The notes beneath the pieces were generated by a model. That model searched no databases, was not told the DNA's origin, and was given only the letters and a program-made list of their open reading frames with translations. A program made the position numbers and the translations under genes. Positions 7,215 to 12,902 of a stretch of DNA of 12,902 nt are shown here, in pieces; position 1 is the first letter of the stretch; every line of letters begins with the position of its first letter. Source of the stretch: Elioraea sp051860475 (GTDB lineage Bacteria > Pseudomonadota > Alphaproteobacteria > Acetobacterales > Acetobacteraceae); assembly GCF_051860475.1 (NCBI RefSeq), contig NZ_JBHYDW010000128.1, positions 1 to 12,902 of the forward strand, given 5' to 3'.

Positions 7215-7647
7215 TCCGAGCGACGCAAGCGCGTCGCCGATACATCCTGCGGTGTGCTTCGCGCGCGCGACGCGGATGAAAATGCTGCGCGTTGATTGCT
7301 TTTTGTTGACAGCGCTGCACACGACTCGCATAGCGTGATGTTGCGGATGCAGATGCAATCCGATTCGCGCATGCGATCGCCGCATCTGAAGTGTCCGCGA
7401 GAGGGAAGGACGGTCCATGGACCGCACGCACGCCGAAGTCACTCCGGTGACCGAGGCATCCCCGGGCAAGCGAGATGCGGGCGATCGGGTCCCGGCGATG
7501 GCGCGTTGCGTCACCGTCGGCGTTCGTGCGCACCGGCGCGTCCGGGCCTCGCATGCCGGGCGGCCACTTGTCGCCGCCGCGGCCCAGCCGCGGCCTGCGG
7601 GGATGTGCCTGCGTGACGGGACCCTCAACAGAAAGGAGTTTGTGCAC
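7215..7647 (+). promoter_or_regulatory. 433-base intergenic region: promoter and long leader of H1-like gene
   Basis: No convincing gene is seen here. In order it holds the stem-loop after the aminotransferase gene; an AT-rich island (about 7288-7311), rare in this DNA, ending in a perfect TTGACA (-35, 7306-7311); CATAGC (7329-7334) 17 bases later as a weak -10; a perfect 14-base palindrome CGGTCCATGGACCG (7411-7424); a 7-bp stem GCCGCGG/CCGCGGC with a CCCAG loop (7576-7594); and the ribosome site AAAGGAG (7632-7638). Transcription from this promoter would give a leader of about 300 bases before the GTG at 7648. Protection of the leader as a regulatory RNA is possible but unproven. A frame open from an ATG at 7417 continues into the H1-like gene (see that entry). 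Confidence 0.55.
7220..7237 (+). terminator. Stem-loop just after aminotransferase stop codon
   Basis: GCGACGC (7220-7226) and GCGTCGC (7231-7237) form a perfect 7-bp stem around an AAGC loop, beginning 6 bases after the TGA. There is no T tract behind it, so it is more likely an mRNA 3'-end stabiliser or a Rho-associated end than a complete intrinsic terminator. Confidence 0.5.
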
Positions 7648-8142
7648 GTGTCCATGACCAAGGACGTGCCGGCGGCGGTCGAGGCCATCCGTGCGGCGCG
7701 CGAGGCGAATGCGGAGGCCGCGGAGTCCCGCGCGCAGCCGATGGCGATGCGGGCGGCGACCAAGAAGGCGCCCGCGAAGAGGAAGCCTGCGGCGCGCAAG
7801 GCGGCCGCGAAGAAGCCGGCGGCCAGGAAGGCGGCGCCGAAGCGTGCGACCGCGGCCAAGAAGGCGGCGCCGAAGCGCGCCGCGGCGAAGAAGCCGGCGA
7901 CGCGTCGTGCGGCTGCGGCGAAGAAGCCGGCGGCCCGCAAGACGGCGGCGCGCAAGCCCGCGGCGCGCAAGCCTGCTGCGCGCAAGACCGCTGCGGCGAA
8001 GAAGCCGGCGACGCGTCGCGCAGCCGCTGCGAAGAAGCCGGCGGCGCGCAAGACTGCCGCGCGCAAGCCAGCGACGCGCCGCCCGCGCAAGGCCGCTGCC
8101 GAAGCGCCGACGGCGCCCGCCTCGGATACGCCGAGCATGTGA
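7648..8142 (+). CDS. Histone H1-like Lys/Ala/Arg-repeat DNA-binding protein
   Basis: A 164-residue protein whose short N-terminal helix (VPAAVEAIRAAREANAEAAE) is followed by about 115 residues made almost entirely of Lys, Arg, Ala and Pro in KPAARK, KKPATRR and ARKTAARK units. It ends in a short neutral tail (APASDTPSM). This composition is that of bacterial histone H1-like proteins and AlgP-like tails, which bind DNA non-specifically and compact the nucleoid. I choose the GTG at 7648 because AAAGGAG ends 9 bases before it; the ATG at 7654 is 15 bases away and would lose two residues. A longer form from an ATG at 7417 (241 residues, AAGGA 6 bases upstream) is open in the same frame, but that extension is poorer in G/C third positions and resembles no domain I know. 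The gene stands alone with its own promoter candidate and a strong terminator. Confidence 0.85.
   Translation: MSMTKDVPAAVEAIRAAREANAEAAESRAQPMAMRAATKKAPAKRKPAARKAAAKKPAARKAAPKRATAAKKAAPKRAAAKKPATRRAAAAKKPAARKTAARKPAARKPAARKTAAAKKPATRRAAAAKKPAARKTAARKPATRRPRKAAAEAPTAPASDTPSM
7882..8103 (+). repeat. Two tandem 111-bp units inside the H1-like gene
   Basis: Unit 1 is 7882-7992 and unit 2 is 7993-8103. Both begin with the same 26 bases (GCGGCGAAGAAG... to CGTCG). The first 27 codons encode identical amino acids although 8 of them differ by synonymous changes; the last 10 codons diverge. The unit is 37 residues long and built from smaller KPAARK-like steps. Confidence 0.85.
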
Positions 8143-8148
8143 GTGCGT

Positions 8149-8168
8149 GACCGGCCTTCGGGCTGGTC
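8149..8168 (+). other. UUCG tetraloop hairpin downstream of H1-like gene
   Basis: GACCGGCC (8149-8156), TTCG, GGCTGGTC (8161-8168) form an 8-bp stem (one G-T pair) capped by a C(UUCG)G tetraloop, an exceptionally stable RNA loop. It lies 6 bases after the stop codon and 6 bases before the terminator stem, so the transcript would end in two stacked hairpins. Confidence 0.7.
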
Positions 8169-8174
8169 GTGCAG

Positions 8175-8208
8175 GGCGCGTCCGCTGCGGCGGACGCGCC
8201 TTTTTCTT
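8175..8208 (+). terminator. Strong intrinsic terminator of H1-like gene
   Basis: GGCGCGTCCGC (8175-8185) pairs perfectly with GCGGACGCGCC (8190-8200): an 11-bp stem with a TGCG loop, followed directly by TTTTTCTT. This is a textbook Rho-independent terminator reading rightward. Leftward transcripts from otnC would form the same stem but without a T tract behind it, so it serves that side poorly. Confidence 0.93.
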
Positions 8209-8214
8209 GGCCTG

Positions 8215-8850
8215 TCAGCCGAAGGTGCGGTGCAGATCCGCGACCTGGTCCGAGGTCAGGTGCCGCACCCGGTCGCGGCGGAGCAGCATGAAGAGCTTCG
8301 CGGCCTCCTCAAGCTCCTCCGCGGCATAGACCGCATCCGTCAGCGAGCCGCCGGAAACCACCGGTCCATGGTTGGCGAGCAGAACAGCCCGGGCGCTCCG
8401 CGCGCGCTCGGCGATCGCCGGCTCCATCGCCGGGTCGCCCGGCCGGTAGTACGGCACCACCGGCAGCGCGCCGCCGATCCGCATCACGAAGTAGGGCGTC
8501 AGCGGCGGGATGGGATCACCTGGATCGACATCGTCGAGGCACGCGACCGCAGTCGCCCAGGTGGAGTGGAGATGCACCACGGCCTGCGCCTGCGCGCGCG
8601 CGGCATAGAAGGCGCGGTGCATGAACACCTCCTTCGACGGCGTGTCGCCACCGACATGGCGGTACGCCGCATCGAGGCGCGACAGGCGCGACGGATCGAG
8701 CCGGCCGAGGCAGGAATTGGTCGGCGTGATCAGGAACCCGTCGGCGAGCCGCACCGAGATGTTGCCCGCGCTGCCGACCGAGAAGCCGCGCCCGAACAGG
8801 CTCGCCGCAAGGGTGCAGATCGCCTCGCGCAGCTCTGGCTCGTCGCTCAT
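8215..8850 (-). CDS. otnC: 3-oxo-tetronate 4-phosphate decarboxylase (class II aldolase family)
   Basis: Metal-dependent aldolase-family decarboxylase that converts 3-oxo-tetronate 4-phosphate to dihydroxyacetone phosphate and CO2. The 211 residues match OtnC length. Metal and catalytic residues are visible: Glu74 in PSKEVFMH, His93 and His95 in VVHLHST, His161 in LLANHGPVV. The patterns GNISVRL, TPTNS.LGRLDP, PPLTPYFVMRIG and EELEEAAKL are shared with OtnC rather than with fuculose-phosphate aldolases. The start overlaps the otnK stop by 4 bases (ATGA), indicating translational coupling. It is the last gene of the leftward operon, ending just short of the H1-gene terminator. The dehydrogenase that would supply 3-oxo-tetronate from D-erythronate or L-threonate and the isomerase OtnI are not in the window. 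Assignment rests on motifs plus the otnK pairing. Confidence 0.88.
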   Translation of the reverse strand: MSDEPELREAICTLAASLFGRGFSVGSAGNISVRLADGFLITPTNSCLGRLDPSRLSRLDAAYRHVGGDTPSKEVFMHRAFYAARAQAQAVVHLHSTWATAVACLDDVDPGDPIPPLTPYFVMRIGGALPVVPYYRPGDPAMEPAIAERARSARAVLLANHGPVVSGGSLTDAVYAAEELEEAAKLFMLLRRDRVRHLTSDQVADLHRTFG

Positions 8851-10124
8851 CGTGCGCCCTCCAGCATCGCGAACGCCTTGAGGAAGAAATCGCGGCCGCC
8901 GAAATTGCCGCTCTTCAGCGCGAGATGCAGCCCGCCCGCGGTGTCGGGCGCGTAGGTCCAGGGCACGCCGGGATCGATCTCGGGTCCGATCGCGAGCTGC
9001 CGCACGCCGAGCCGCGAGACCACCGCGCCGGAGGTCTCACCGCCCGCCACCACCAGCCGCCGCACGCCGCGCGCGACCAGCCCCTCGGCGACATCGGCGA
9101 GGGCGTGCTCGATCAGATGTCCCGCCGCCTCGCGTCCGAGCGCCTCCTGCAGCGCCTCGACGCGATCCGGTGTCGCGCTCGCGGCGATCACGATCGGCCG
9201 GTCCGCCGGCTGCGCCTCGGCCCAGGCGATCGCCTGCTGCGCGAGGGCAGCCGTATCGGGGTGCGCGAGCGGATCGAGGGTCAGCGTGGGCACGTGGTCG
9301 CGCGCGAAGCCGATCTGGCCGAGCGTCGCGCGCGAGCAGCTGCCGGCGACCACCGCGGCGCGCCCCCTCGCCGGCGGCAGATGCGCCGCATCGCCGCGCG
9401 TCGCGAGCAGGCCGGCAGCGCGCCATGTGTCCGGCAGGCCGATCGCGAGGCCGGAGCCGCCGACCATCAGCGCGACATTGTCCGAGGCGGCACCGATGGC
9501 GCGGAGATGGGCGTCGGTCAGCGCATCGACGATCGCGTAGCGCCGCGCCTGGTCGCGCAACGCGGTGAAGGCCGACCGGATCGCGCCCGCGCCCTGGTCG
9601 ACGGCCGCAAACGGCACCAGTCCGACGCTGCCCTGCGTCTGCCGCCCGAGCACGCGGATCAGATTGGCGTCGCGCATCGGTGTCAGCGGGTGGTTCTCCA
9701 TGCCGCTCTCGTTGAGCAGGACGCTCCCGACGAAGAGATGGCCGAGATAGACCGTGCGGCCGTTGGTCGGGAAGGCGGGGCATACGGGGGCGAAGCCGGC
9801 GCCGAGGCGCGCCAGCAGCGCATCCGCGACGGGCCCGATATTGCCTTCGTCGGTCGAATCGAAGGTCGAGCAGACCTTGAAGAACGCCTGCCGGCAGCCT
9901 GCTTCGAGCAGCCAGTCGAGCGCGGCGACGCTCTCGGCCACGGCCTCGCGCACCGGCGCGGTGCGCGACTTGAGCGCCACGACGATCGCGTCCACGTCCG
10001 GCACGGGATCGTCCGCGCGCGGCACACCGAGCAGCTGCACCGTGCGCGCCCCCTCCTTCACCAGCGTGTTGGCGAGGTCGGTCGCACCGGTGAAGTCGTC
10101 GGCGACGCCGCCGAGGATCGGCAT
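8847..10124 (-). CDS. otnK: 3-oxo-tetronate kinase (four-carbon acid sugar kinase)
   Basis: ATP-dependent kinase of the DUF1537 (four-carbon acid sugar kinase) family, phosphorylating 3-oxo-tetronate at O4. It has 425 residues, the normal length. The N-terminal substrate domain shows ADDFTGATD at 8-16, FKVCSTFDSTDEGNIG at 82-97 and CPAFPTNGRTVYLGHLFV followed by NHPLTPMRDANL. The C-terminal nucleotide domain carries VVAGGETSGAVVSRLG, with GGETSG at 361-366. The adjacent, overlapping otnC gene fixes the pathway better than the kinase sequence alone, since relatives act on D-erythronate, L-threonate or tartronate/hydroxyaspartate-like substrates. The ATG lies only 3 bases after the stop of the methyltransferase gene, so the pair appears to be transcribed with the pterin-like cluster upstream. 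Why sugar-acid catabolism is tied to those genes is not evident. Confidence 0.9.
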   Translation of the reverse strand: MPILGGVADDFTGATDLANTLVKEGARTVQLLGVPRADDPVPDVDAIVVALKSRTAPVREAVAESVAALDWLLEAGCRQAFFKVCSTFDSTDEGNIGPVADALLARLGAGFAPVCPAFPTNGRTVYLGHLFVGSVLLNESGMENHPLTPMRDANLIRVLGRQTQGSVGLVPFAAVDQGAGAIRSAFTALRDQARRYAIVDALTDAHLRAIGAASDNVALMVGGSGLAIGLPDTWRAAGLLATRGDAAHLPPARGRAAVVAGSCSRATLGQIGFARDHVPTLTLDPLAHPDTAALAQQAIAWAEAQPADRPIVIAASATPDRVEALQEALGREAAGHLIEHALADVAEGLVARGVRRLVVAGGETSGAVVSRLGVRQLAIGPEIDPGVPWTYAPDTAGGLHLALKSGNFGGRDFFLKAFAMLEGAR

Positions 10125-10127
10125 GGC

Positions 10128-10988
10128 TCAGGTCTCCGCTGGCAGGGCGAGCAGGTCGCGATGGCCGATGGTGAGCGCCAACCGGCCACGTGCGAGCGCG
10201 CCCAGTCGGTGCTGTTCCCATGCGGCGATGCGTGCGGTGGCGGCGGGCAGGGCGTTCGCGGCGGCGGCCGCGTGCCCGCGCACCATCGCCTCGAGCATCG
10301 GTGCGGCGATCGGCGGGATGATCCAGTCCGACGGTGCGGTGGCCACCGTGAACCCGCGCGCGGCGAACAGGCGCGTGAGCGTCGCCGGTGCGTCCGTCCC
10401 CATCGCGCGGCCGAGCCCCTTGTCGCGGCGCATGTCGCGCGCGAAACCGCGGGCCACCAGCCGGTCATCGGGATGTGCCGGGCGGAACCGGTCGCGGCCG
10501 TCGACATTGAGCCAGGCCAGGAACGGCATGCGCAGCGACCCGGCGAGCCGCTCGGCCCAGGCGGGCGAGACAAGGTCCATCAGCGCCGAGCACACCACCG
10601 CGTCGTGTGCGCCGAACGGCAGACGCGACGGGTCATCGCCGAAATCCGTGGCGAGCGCTTCGATGCGCCACGCCCCTCCAGGCGTGTGGATCAGCAGGGC
10701 GCGACCCGGCGTGGTGATGCGATACCCGTGTGCCTCGGCCCAGTCGGCGGTGCGCGCGAAGGCATGGCCCAGCAGCTCGGCGTCGGCGTCGACGATCGTC
10801 CAGGCCTGGGCGCGACCGATGATCGGCGCGAGAAAGCGGAACAGCGAGGCGGTGCCGGCGCCGAGATCCATGAGCCGCGGCCGCGCCGGCAGTGCCGCGG
10901 CCAGCCGCGCCGCGAGCCTGCGCGAGCGCGCCACGCGGTCGAACGGCTCGCGCAGGGCGAGCCAGCCGGCCGAGAACTCCTCGCTCAT
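10128..10988 (-). CDS. Class I SAM-dependent methyltransferase
   Basis: A 286-residue Rossmann-fold methyltransferase. The SAM-binding glycine loop is LMDLGAGTAS at 39-48, followed by an acidic strand end IVDADAELL (65-73), a motif II region with TDFGDD, and VVCSALMDLVSPAW (130-143), where motif III/IV usually lies. The C-terminal half carries no further domain I recognise. It would act on a soluble small molecule, as no membrane segment is visible. The ATG overlaps the stop of the glycosyltransferase gene by 4 bases (ATGA), so the two are probably coupled and act on the same compound. The substrate cannot be deduced; a methylated glycosylated pterin-like product is an inference from the neighbours. 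The downstream otnK gene starts 3 bases after the stop. Confidence 0.82.
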   Translation of the reverse strand: MSEEFSAGWLALREPFDRVARSRRLAARLAAALPARPRLMDLGAGTASLFRFLAPIIGRAQAWTIVDADAELLGHAFARTADWAEAHGYRITTPGRALLIHTPGGAWRIEALATDFGDDPSRLPFGAHDAVVCSALMDLVSPAWAERLAGSLRMPFLAWLNVDGRDRFRPAHPDDRLVARGFARDMRRDKGLGRAMGTDAPATLTRLFAARGFTVATAPSDWIIPPIAAPMLEAMVRGHAAAAANALPAATARIAAWEQHRLGALARGRLALTIGHRDLLALPAET

Positions 10989-12037
10989 CCGGCGACCGCG
11001 GCGAGTTCACGCGCGAAGGCGTCCGCCTGCGTCTCCCAGCCGGGCAGGCGCTGCCCTGCGGCGAAGGCCGCGTCGCTCATGCGGTGGCGGAGTGCGGTGT
11101 CGAAGATGGGCCGTCGGATCGCCCGCGAGAGCGCGACCCAGTCGCCCGGCGGCACCATCACGCCGGCATCGATCGGCAGCAGGTCGCCGATCGCGCCACC
11201 CGAGGTGAGCGCGCAGGGAATGCCGCGCTTCAGCGCCTCGGCGACCGCCATGCCGTAGCCCTCATGCCAGGTGGCGAGCGCGAACAGGTCCGTCGCAGAC
11301 CACAGCGCCTCGAGCGCCTCGTCGGCGATCTCGCCGGCGAAGGTGACGCGCTCGGCGATCGTCAGGTCGCGCGCGAGGGCGGCGAGGGCGGCGGCGTGTG
11401 CGCGGTCGCGCTCCAGGCTGCCGACGATGGTCAGCCGCCAGTCGAGATCGGTCAGCCGGCCGAGCGCGCGCAGCAGCAGGTCGTGGCCCTTGCGCGGCAC
11501 GGCAGCGCCGATCGAGAGGATCGCGCAGCCTGCCCCCTGCAGGCCCTGCGCGCGCCGCGCCGGGTCGGTGCCCGGCTCGACCACGGCGATGCGCGCCTCG
11601 GCGATGCCCATGCCGGCAAGCGCCCTCGCGGTGGTCCGGGACGTCGCGATCAGCCGAGCGAGCTGCGGCAGGAGCTGGGTCTCCTTCTCGCGCAACAGTG
11701 CGGCATCCGCCTCGGAGAGGCCCTTCTCCAGCGGCGTCGGGTGATGGATCAGCCCGATCGTGCCGGCGCGCGACACCGCCTCGGCTGCGCGCGCAAAGGC
11801 CGGCAGGCCAAGCCCGTCGATCACGGGGATTTCGCCCGGGCGGAGATCGGCGATCGCCTGCCAGGCAGACGCCTCGGCGGCTGCGTCGGGCAGCGGATGC
11901 CGTCCGGCCAGCTCCACCACGCGCACCGCATGACCGCGCGCGCGCAGGCCCGCCACCATGCGCCGGTCATAGCCGTACCCGCCCGACACCGCGTCGAACG
12001 GTGCGGGCACCATCAGCGCGATGGCGAGTGCGCTCAT
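10985..12037 (-). CDS. GT4-family glycosyltransferase
   Basis: A 350-residue GT-B fold retaining glycosyltransferase. The N-terminal acceptor domain opens with a hydrophobic strand (LAIALMVPAPF) and a GGYGYDRRMVAGLRARGH loop-helix. The C-terminal donor domain begins near LSIGAAVPRKGHDLLLRALGRL, continues with LTIVGSLERD and VTFAGEIADEALEALWSATDLFALAT, and holds the GT4 E-x7-E motif as EGYGMAVAE with Glu259 and Glu267. The first strand resembles a weak membrane anchor, but no signal peptide cleavage pattern is present; cytosolic location is likely. It overlaps both the upstream pterin-synthase-like gene and the downstream methyltransferase gene by ATGA. Lipopolysaccharide-type acceptors are possible for GT4 enzymes in general, but no other envelope sugar gene is nearby, so a small-molecule acceptor is preferred as inference. 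Confidence 0.87.
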   Translation of the reverse strand: MSALAIALMVPAPFDAVSGGYGYDRRMVAGLRARGHAVRVVELAGRHPLPDAAAEASAWQAIADLRPGEIPVIDGLGLPAFARAAEAVSRAGTIGLIHHPTPLEKGLSEADAALLREKETQLLPQLARLIATSRTTARALAGMGIAEARIAVVEPGTDPARRAQGLQGAGCAILSIGAAVPRKGHDLLLRALGRLTDLDWRLTIVGSLERDRAHAAALAALARDLTIAERVTFAGEIADEALEALWSATDLFALATWHEGYGMAVAEALKRGIPCALTSGGAIGDLLPIDAGVMVPPGDWVALSRAIRRPIFDTALRHRMSDAAFAAGQRLPGWETQADAFARELAAVAG

Positions 12038-12435
12038 TCCACTGCGGCCTCGTAGGCGGCCCAGGCGAGCGGGCTCTCGCGCAGCAGCACCTTCAGCGCC
12101 GTGATCCGCCTGCCGCCCTCGCCGAGCCGTCCGTCCCGCAGCGCCGCGGCCAGCAGCGCGTGCACATGCGCGGCCATGAACTCGGTGGTCGTGTTCTGCC
12201 CGGCGAACTGCGGCAGGGCGTCGAGGTTGTCGTAGTCGAAGCCGTCGAGCGCGCGGCGAAGCTCGGCGCGGGCGAGGCCGATGTCCACCACGAGCCCGTG
12301 CGCGTCGAGCGTGGCGACGCGGAACTCCGCCTCCACCGCGTAGGTCGCGCCGTGCAGCTTCTGTGCTGGGCCGAACACCTCGCCCCTGAAGGAGTGGGCG
12401 ATCATCACGTGGTCGCAGACGGTCAGGCTGAACAC
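12034..12435 (-). CDS. 6-pyruvoyl/6-carboxy-tetrahydropterin synthase homologue with altered active site
   Basis: A 133-residue protein of the PTPS/QueD family, whose members convert dihydroneopterin triphosphate to tetrahydropterins. Retained features are His14 (IAHSF), His28 (KLHG), the V.DIG.AR motif, Asp67 in FDYDNLD, Glu85 in TTTE, and the RES glutamate near 114 that binds the pterin ring in relatives. Lost or changed against E. coli QueD are the catalytic Cys (Ala24), the third zinc His of the HGH triplet (Ala30, HGAT) and the His of the catalytic Asp-His pair (Tyr68). I recall similar SFRGEVFGPAQ.LHGAT proteins in other alphaproteobacteria, so this looks like a conserved subfamily and not decay. 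The GTG start is set by AGGAG 5 bases upstream, 12 bases after the dehydrogenase stop. The glycosyltransferase gene overlaps its stop. Reaction and product unknown. Confidence 0.83.
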   Translation of the reverse strand: MFSLTVCDHVMIAHSFRGEVFGPAQKLHGATYAVEAEFRVATLDAHGLVVDIGLARAELRRALDGFDYDNLDALPQFAGQNTTTEFMAAHVHALLAAALRDGRLGEGGRRITALKVLLRESPLAWAAYEAAVE

Positions 12436-12447
12436 GCGTGCTCCTTT

Positions 12448-12902
12448 TCAGACCGACGGGTCGTAGGCGACGACGTGGCAGAGCGCGCCGGGGCTCGCGG
12501 CGAGCCGCGCCATGGTCGCGGGAAGATCATCGAACGGTGTGGGGCCGTCGAGCAGCGCGTCAAGCCGCGCGTCGTCCAGCAGACGCAGCGCCAGGGCCAG
12601 GCGCTCGGCATGGCTGCGCCGGAAGCGCATCGGGGCCGCGATCGCGCCGACCTGCGAGGAGATCAGGCGCAGCCGGCGGCTGTGGAACGCCTCGCCGAGC
12701 GGCAGCGGCACGGTGCGGTCGCCGAACCACGAGGCTTCCACGACGCGGGCCTCGAACGCGGCGCGGGCGAGCGCCAGCGAGAGGCCGTCGGGCGAGGCGG
12801 AGGCGTGCACGATCAGCTCGGCCTCGGCGGGCGCGTCCGCCGGCGCGGCGAAGGCGAGGCCAAGCGCGGCGGCGACCGCCGCCTTGTTGGGGTCGCGATC
12901 CA
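12448..12902 (-). CDS. Medium-chain alcohol dehydrogenase-like protein (C-terminal 150 residues)
   Basis: The frame is open from the window edge to the TGA at 12448-12450, so the N-terminal zinc sites and most of the cofactor domain lie outside. The visible part starts at the end of the Rossmann domain (DRDPNKAAVAAALG, where NAD(P)-dependent enzymes hold a helix after the second strand), then AELIVHASASPDGLSLALA, VVEASWFGDRTVPLPLGEAFHSRRLRLISSQVG, and a C-terminal helix pair. This order matches zinc-type medium-chain dehydrogenases. It is the most upstream gene seen in the leftward operon, 12 bases before the pterin-synthase-like gene. A reductase or dehydrogenase acting on the pterin side chain, in place of sepiapterin reductase, is one possible role but is inference. 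Zinc dependence cannot be checked here. Confidence 0.78.
   Translation of the reverse strand, partial: DRDPNKAAVAAALGLAFAAPADAPAEAELIVHASASPDGLSLALARAAFEARVVEASWFGDRTVPLPLGEAFHSRRLRLISSQVGAIAAPMRFRRSHAERLALALRLLDDARLDALLDGPTPFDDLPATMARLAASPGALCHVVAYDPSV

Noticed and set aside
7054..7647. 197-codon minus-strand frame in the intergenic region
   Set aside because: It has no good ribosome site and an unlikely Arg/Ala/Ser-rich product, and it runs antisense into the aminotransferase gene and across the TTGACA promoter candidate.
7417..7647. N-terminal extension or separate small protein upstream of the H1-like gene
   Set aside because: The frame is open and a weak ribosome site exists, but codon bias is poorer than in neighbours, no domain is seen, and a stronger ribosome site lies before 7648. 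Kept as a finding, not as a gene.
7741..8103. Short regularly spaced repeats suggesting a CRISPR-like array
   Set aside because: The repeats are in-frame codons for KPAARK units in a coding region with no unique spacers; they are protein repeats.
2703..8138. Very long antisense open frame of 1811 codons on the minus strand
   Set aside because: It runs opposite to four well-supported genes (PrpD, PrpC, aminotransferase, H1-like) and also through part of the amidohydrolase in another frame. Its product is low-complexity Arg/Ala/His/Asp sequence with no domain. Such frames arise from G/C-heavy third positions.
8925..11258. 777-codon open frame on the plus strand
   Set aside because: Antisense to otnK, the methyltransferase and part of the glycosyltransferase, all with clear motifs. 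The translated sequence is Arg/Gly/His-rich and domain-free.
1..12902. tRNA, rRNA, insertion sequence, phage or toxin-antitoxin genes
   Set aside because: No cloverleaf-like segment, transposase motif, integrase, terminal inverted repeat or paired small toxin-antitoxin frames could be recognised by eye.

Overview
The window is a very GC-rich, densely packed bacterial chromosome segment (12.9 kb). G/C-heavy third codon positions, GTG/ATG starts with purine-rich ribosome sites, many 4-base ATGA overlaps and the protein families present suggest an alphaproteobacterium, plausibly of the Rhodospirillales/Acetobacteraceae type. That placement is an inference, because no rRNA or tRNA gene is present. 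The window is mostly metabolic, with no sign of phage, insertion sequences or CRISPR.

Left block (1-3175): the 3' end of an ECF sigma factor with a TPR-like C-terminal extension runs rightward and overlaps tail-to-tail with a leftward three-gene operon. That operon encodes a hydantoinase/allantoinase-like cyclic amidohydrolase, a small HbpS/GlcG-family protein and an N-carbamoyl-D-amino-acid hydrolase. The two enzymes fit successive steps: ring opening of a 5-substituted hydantoin or similar cyclic ureide, then removal of the carbamoyl group to give an amino acid.

Middle block (3176-8208): a 157-base divergent region separates that operon from rightward genes for an MmgE/PrpD-family dehydratase with an unusual Lys/Arg-rich tail, a 2-methylcitrate/citrate synthase and a branched-chain-type aminotransferase. 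PrpD and PrpC homologues suggest propionyl-CoA disposal, for which branched-chain amino acids are one source. No methylisocitrate lyase lies in the window. A 433-base non-coding stretch follows. It holds a hairpin after the aminotransferase gene, a TTGACA promoter candidate and a structured leader. Next comes a histone H1-like, KPAARK-repeat DNA-binding protein, ended by a very clear intrinsic terminator.

Right block (8215-12902): six leftward genes are packed with ATGA overlaps or gaps of 12 bases or less. In transcription order they are a dehydrogenase (3' end only), a 6-pyruvoyl/6-carboxy-tetrahydropterin-synthase homologue with altered active-site residues, a GT4 glycosyltransferase, a class I SAM methyltransferase, and the otnK-otnC pair for 3-oxo-tetronate catabolism. 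The first four look like a small-molecule pathway that could build a modified, glycosylated and methylated pterin-like compound. This is the best candidate here for an undescribed system. The product is unknown, and the role of otnKC in the same transcript is unclear.
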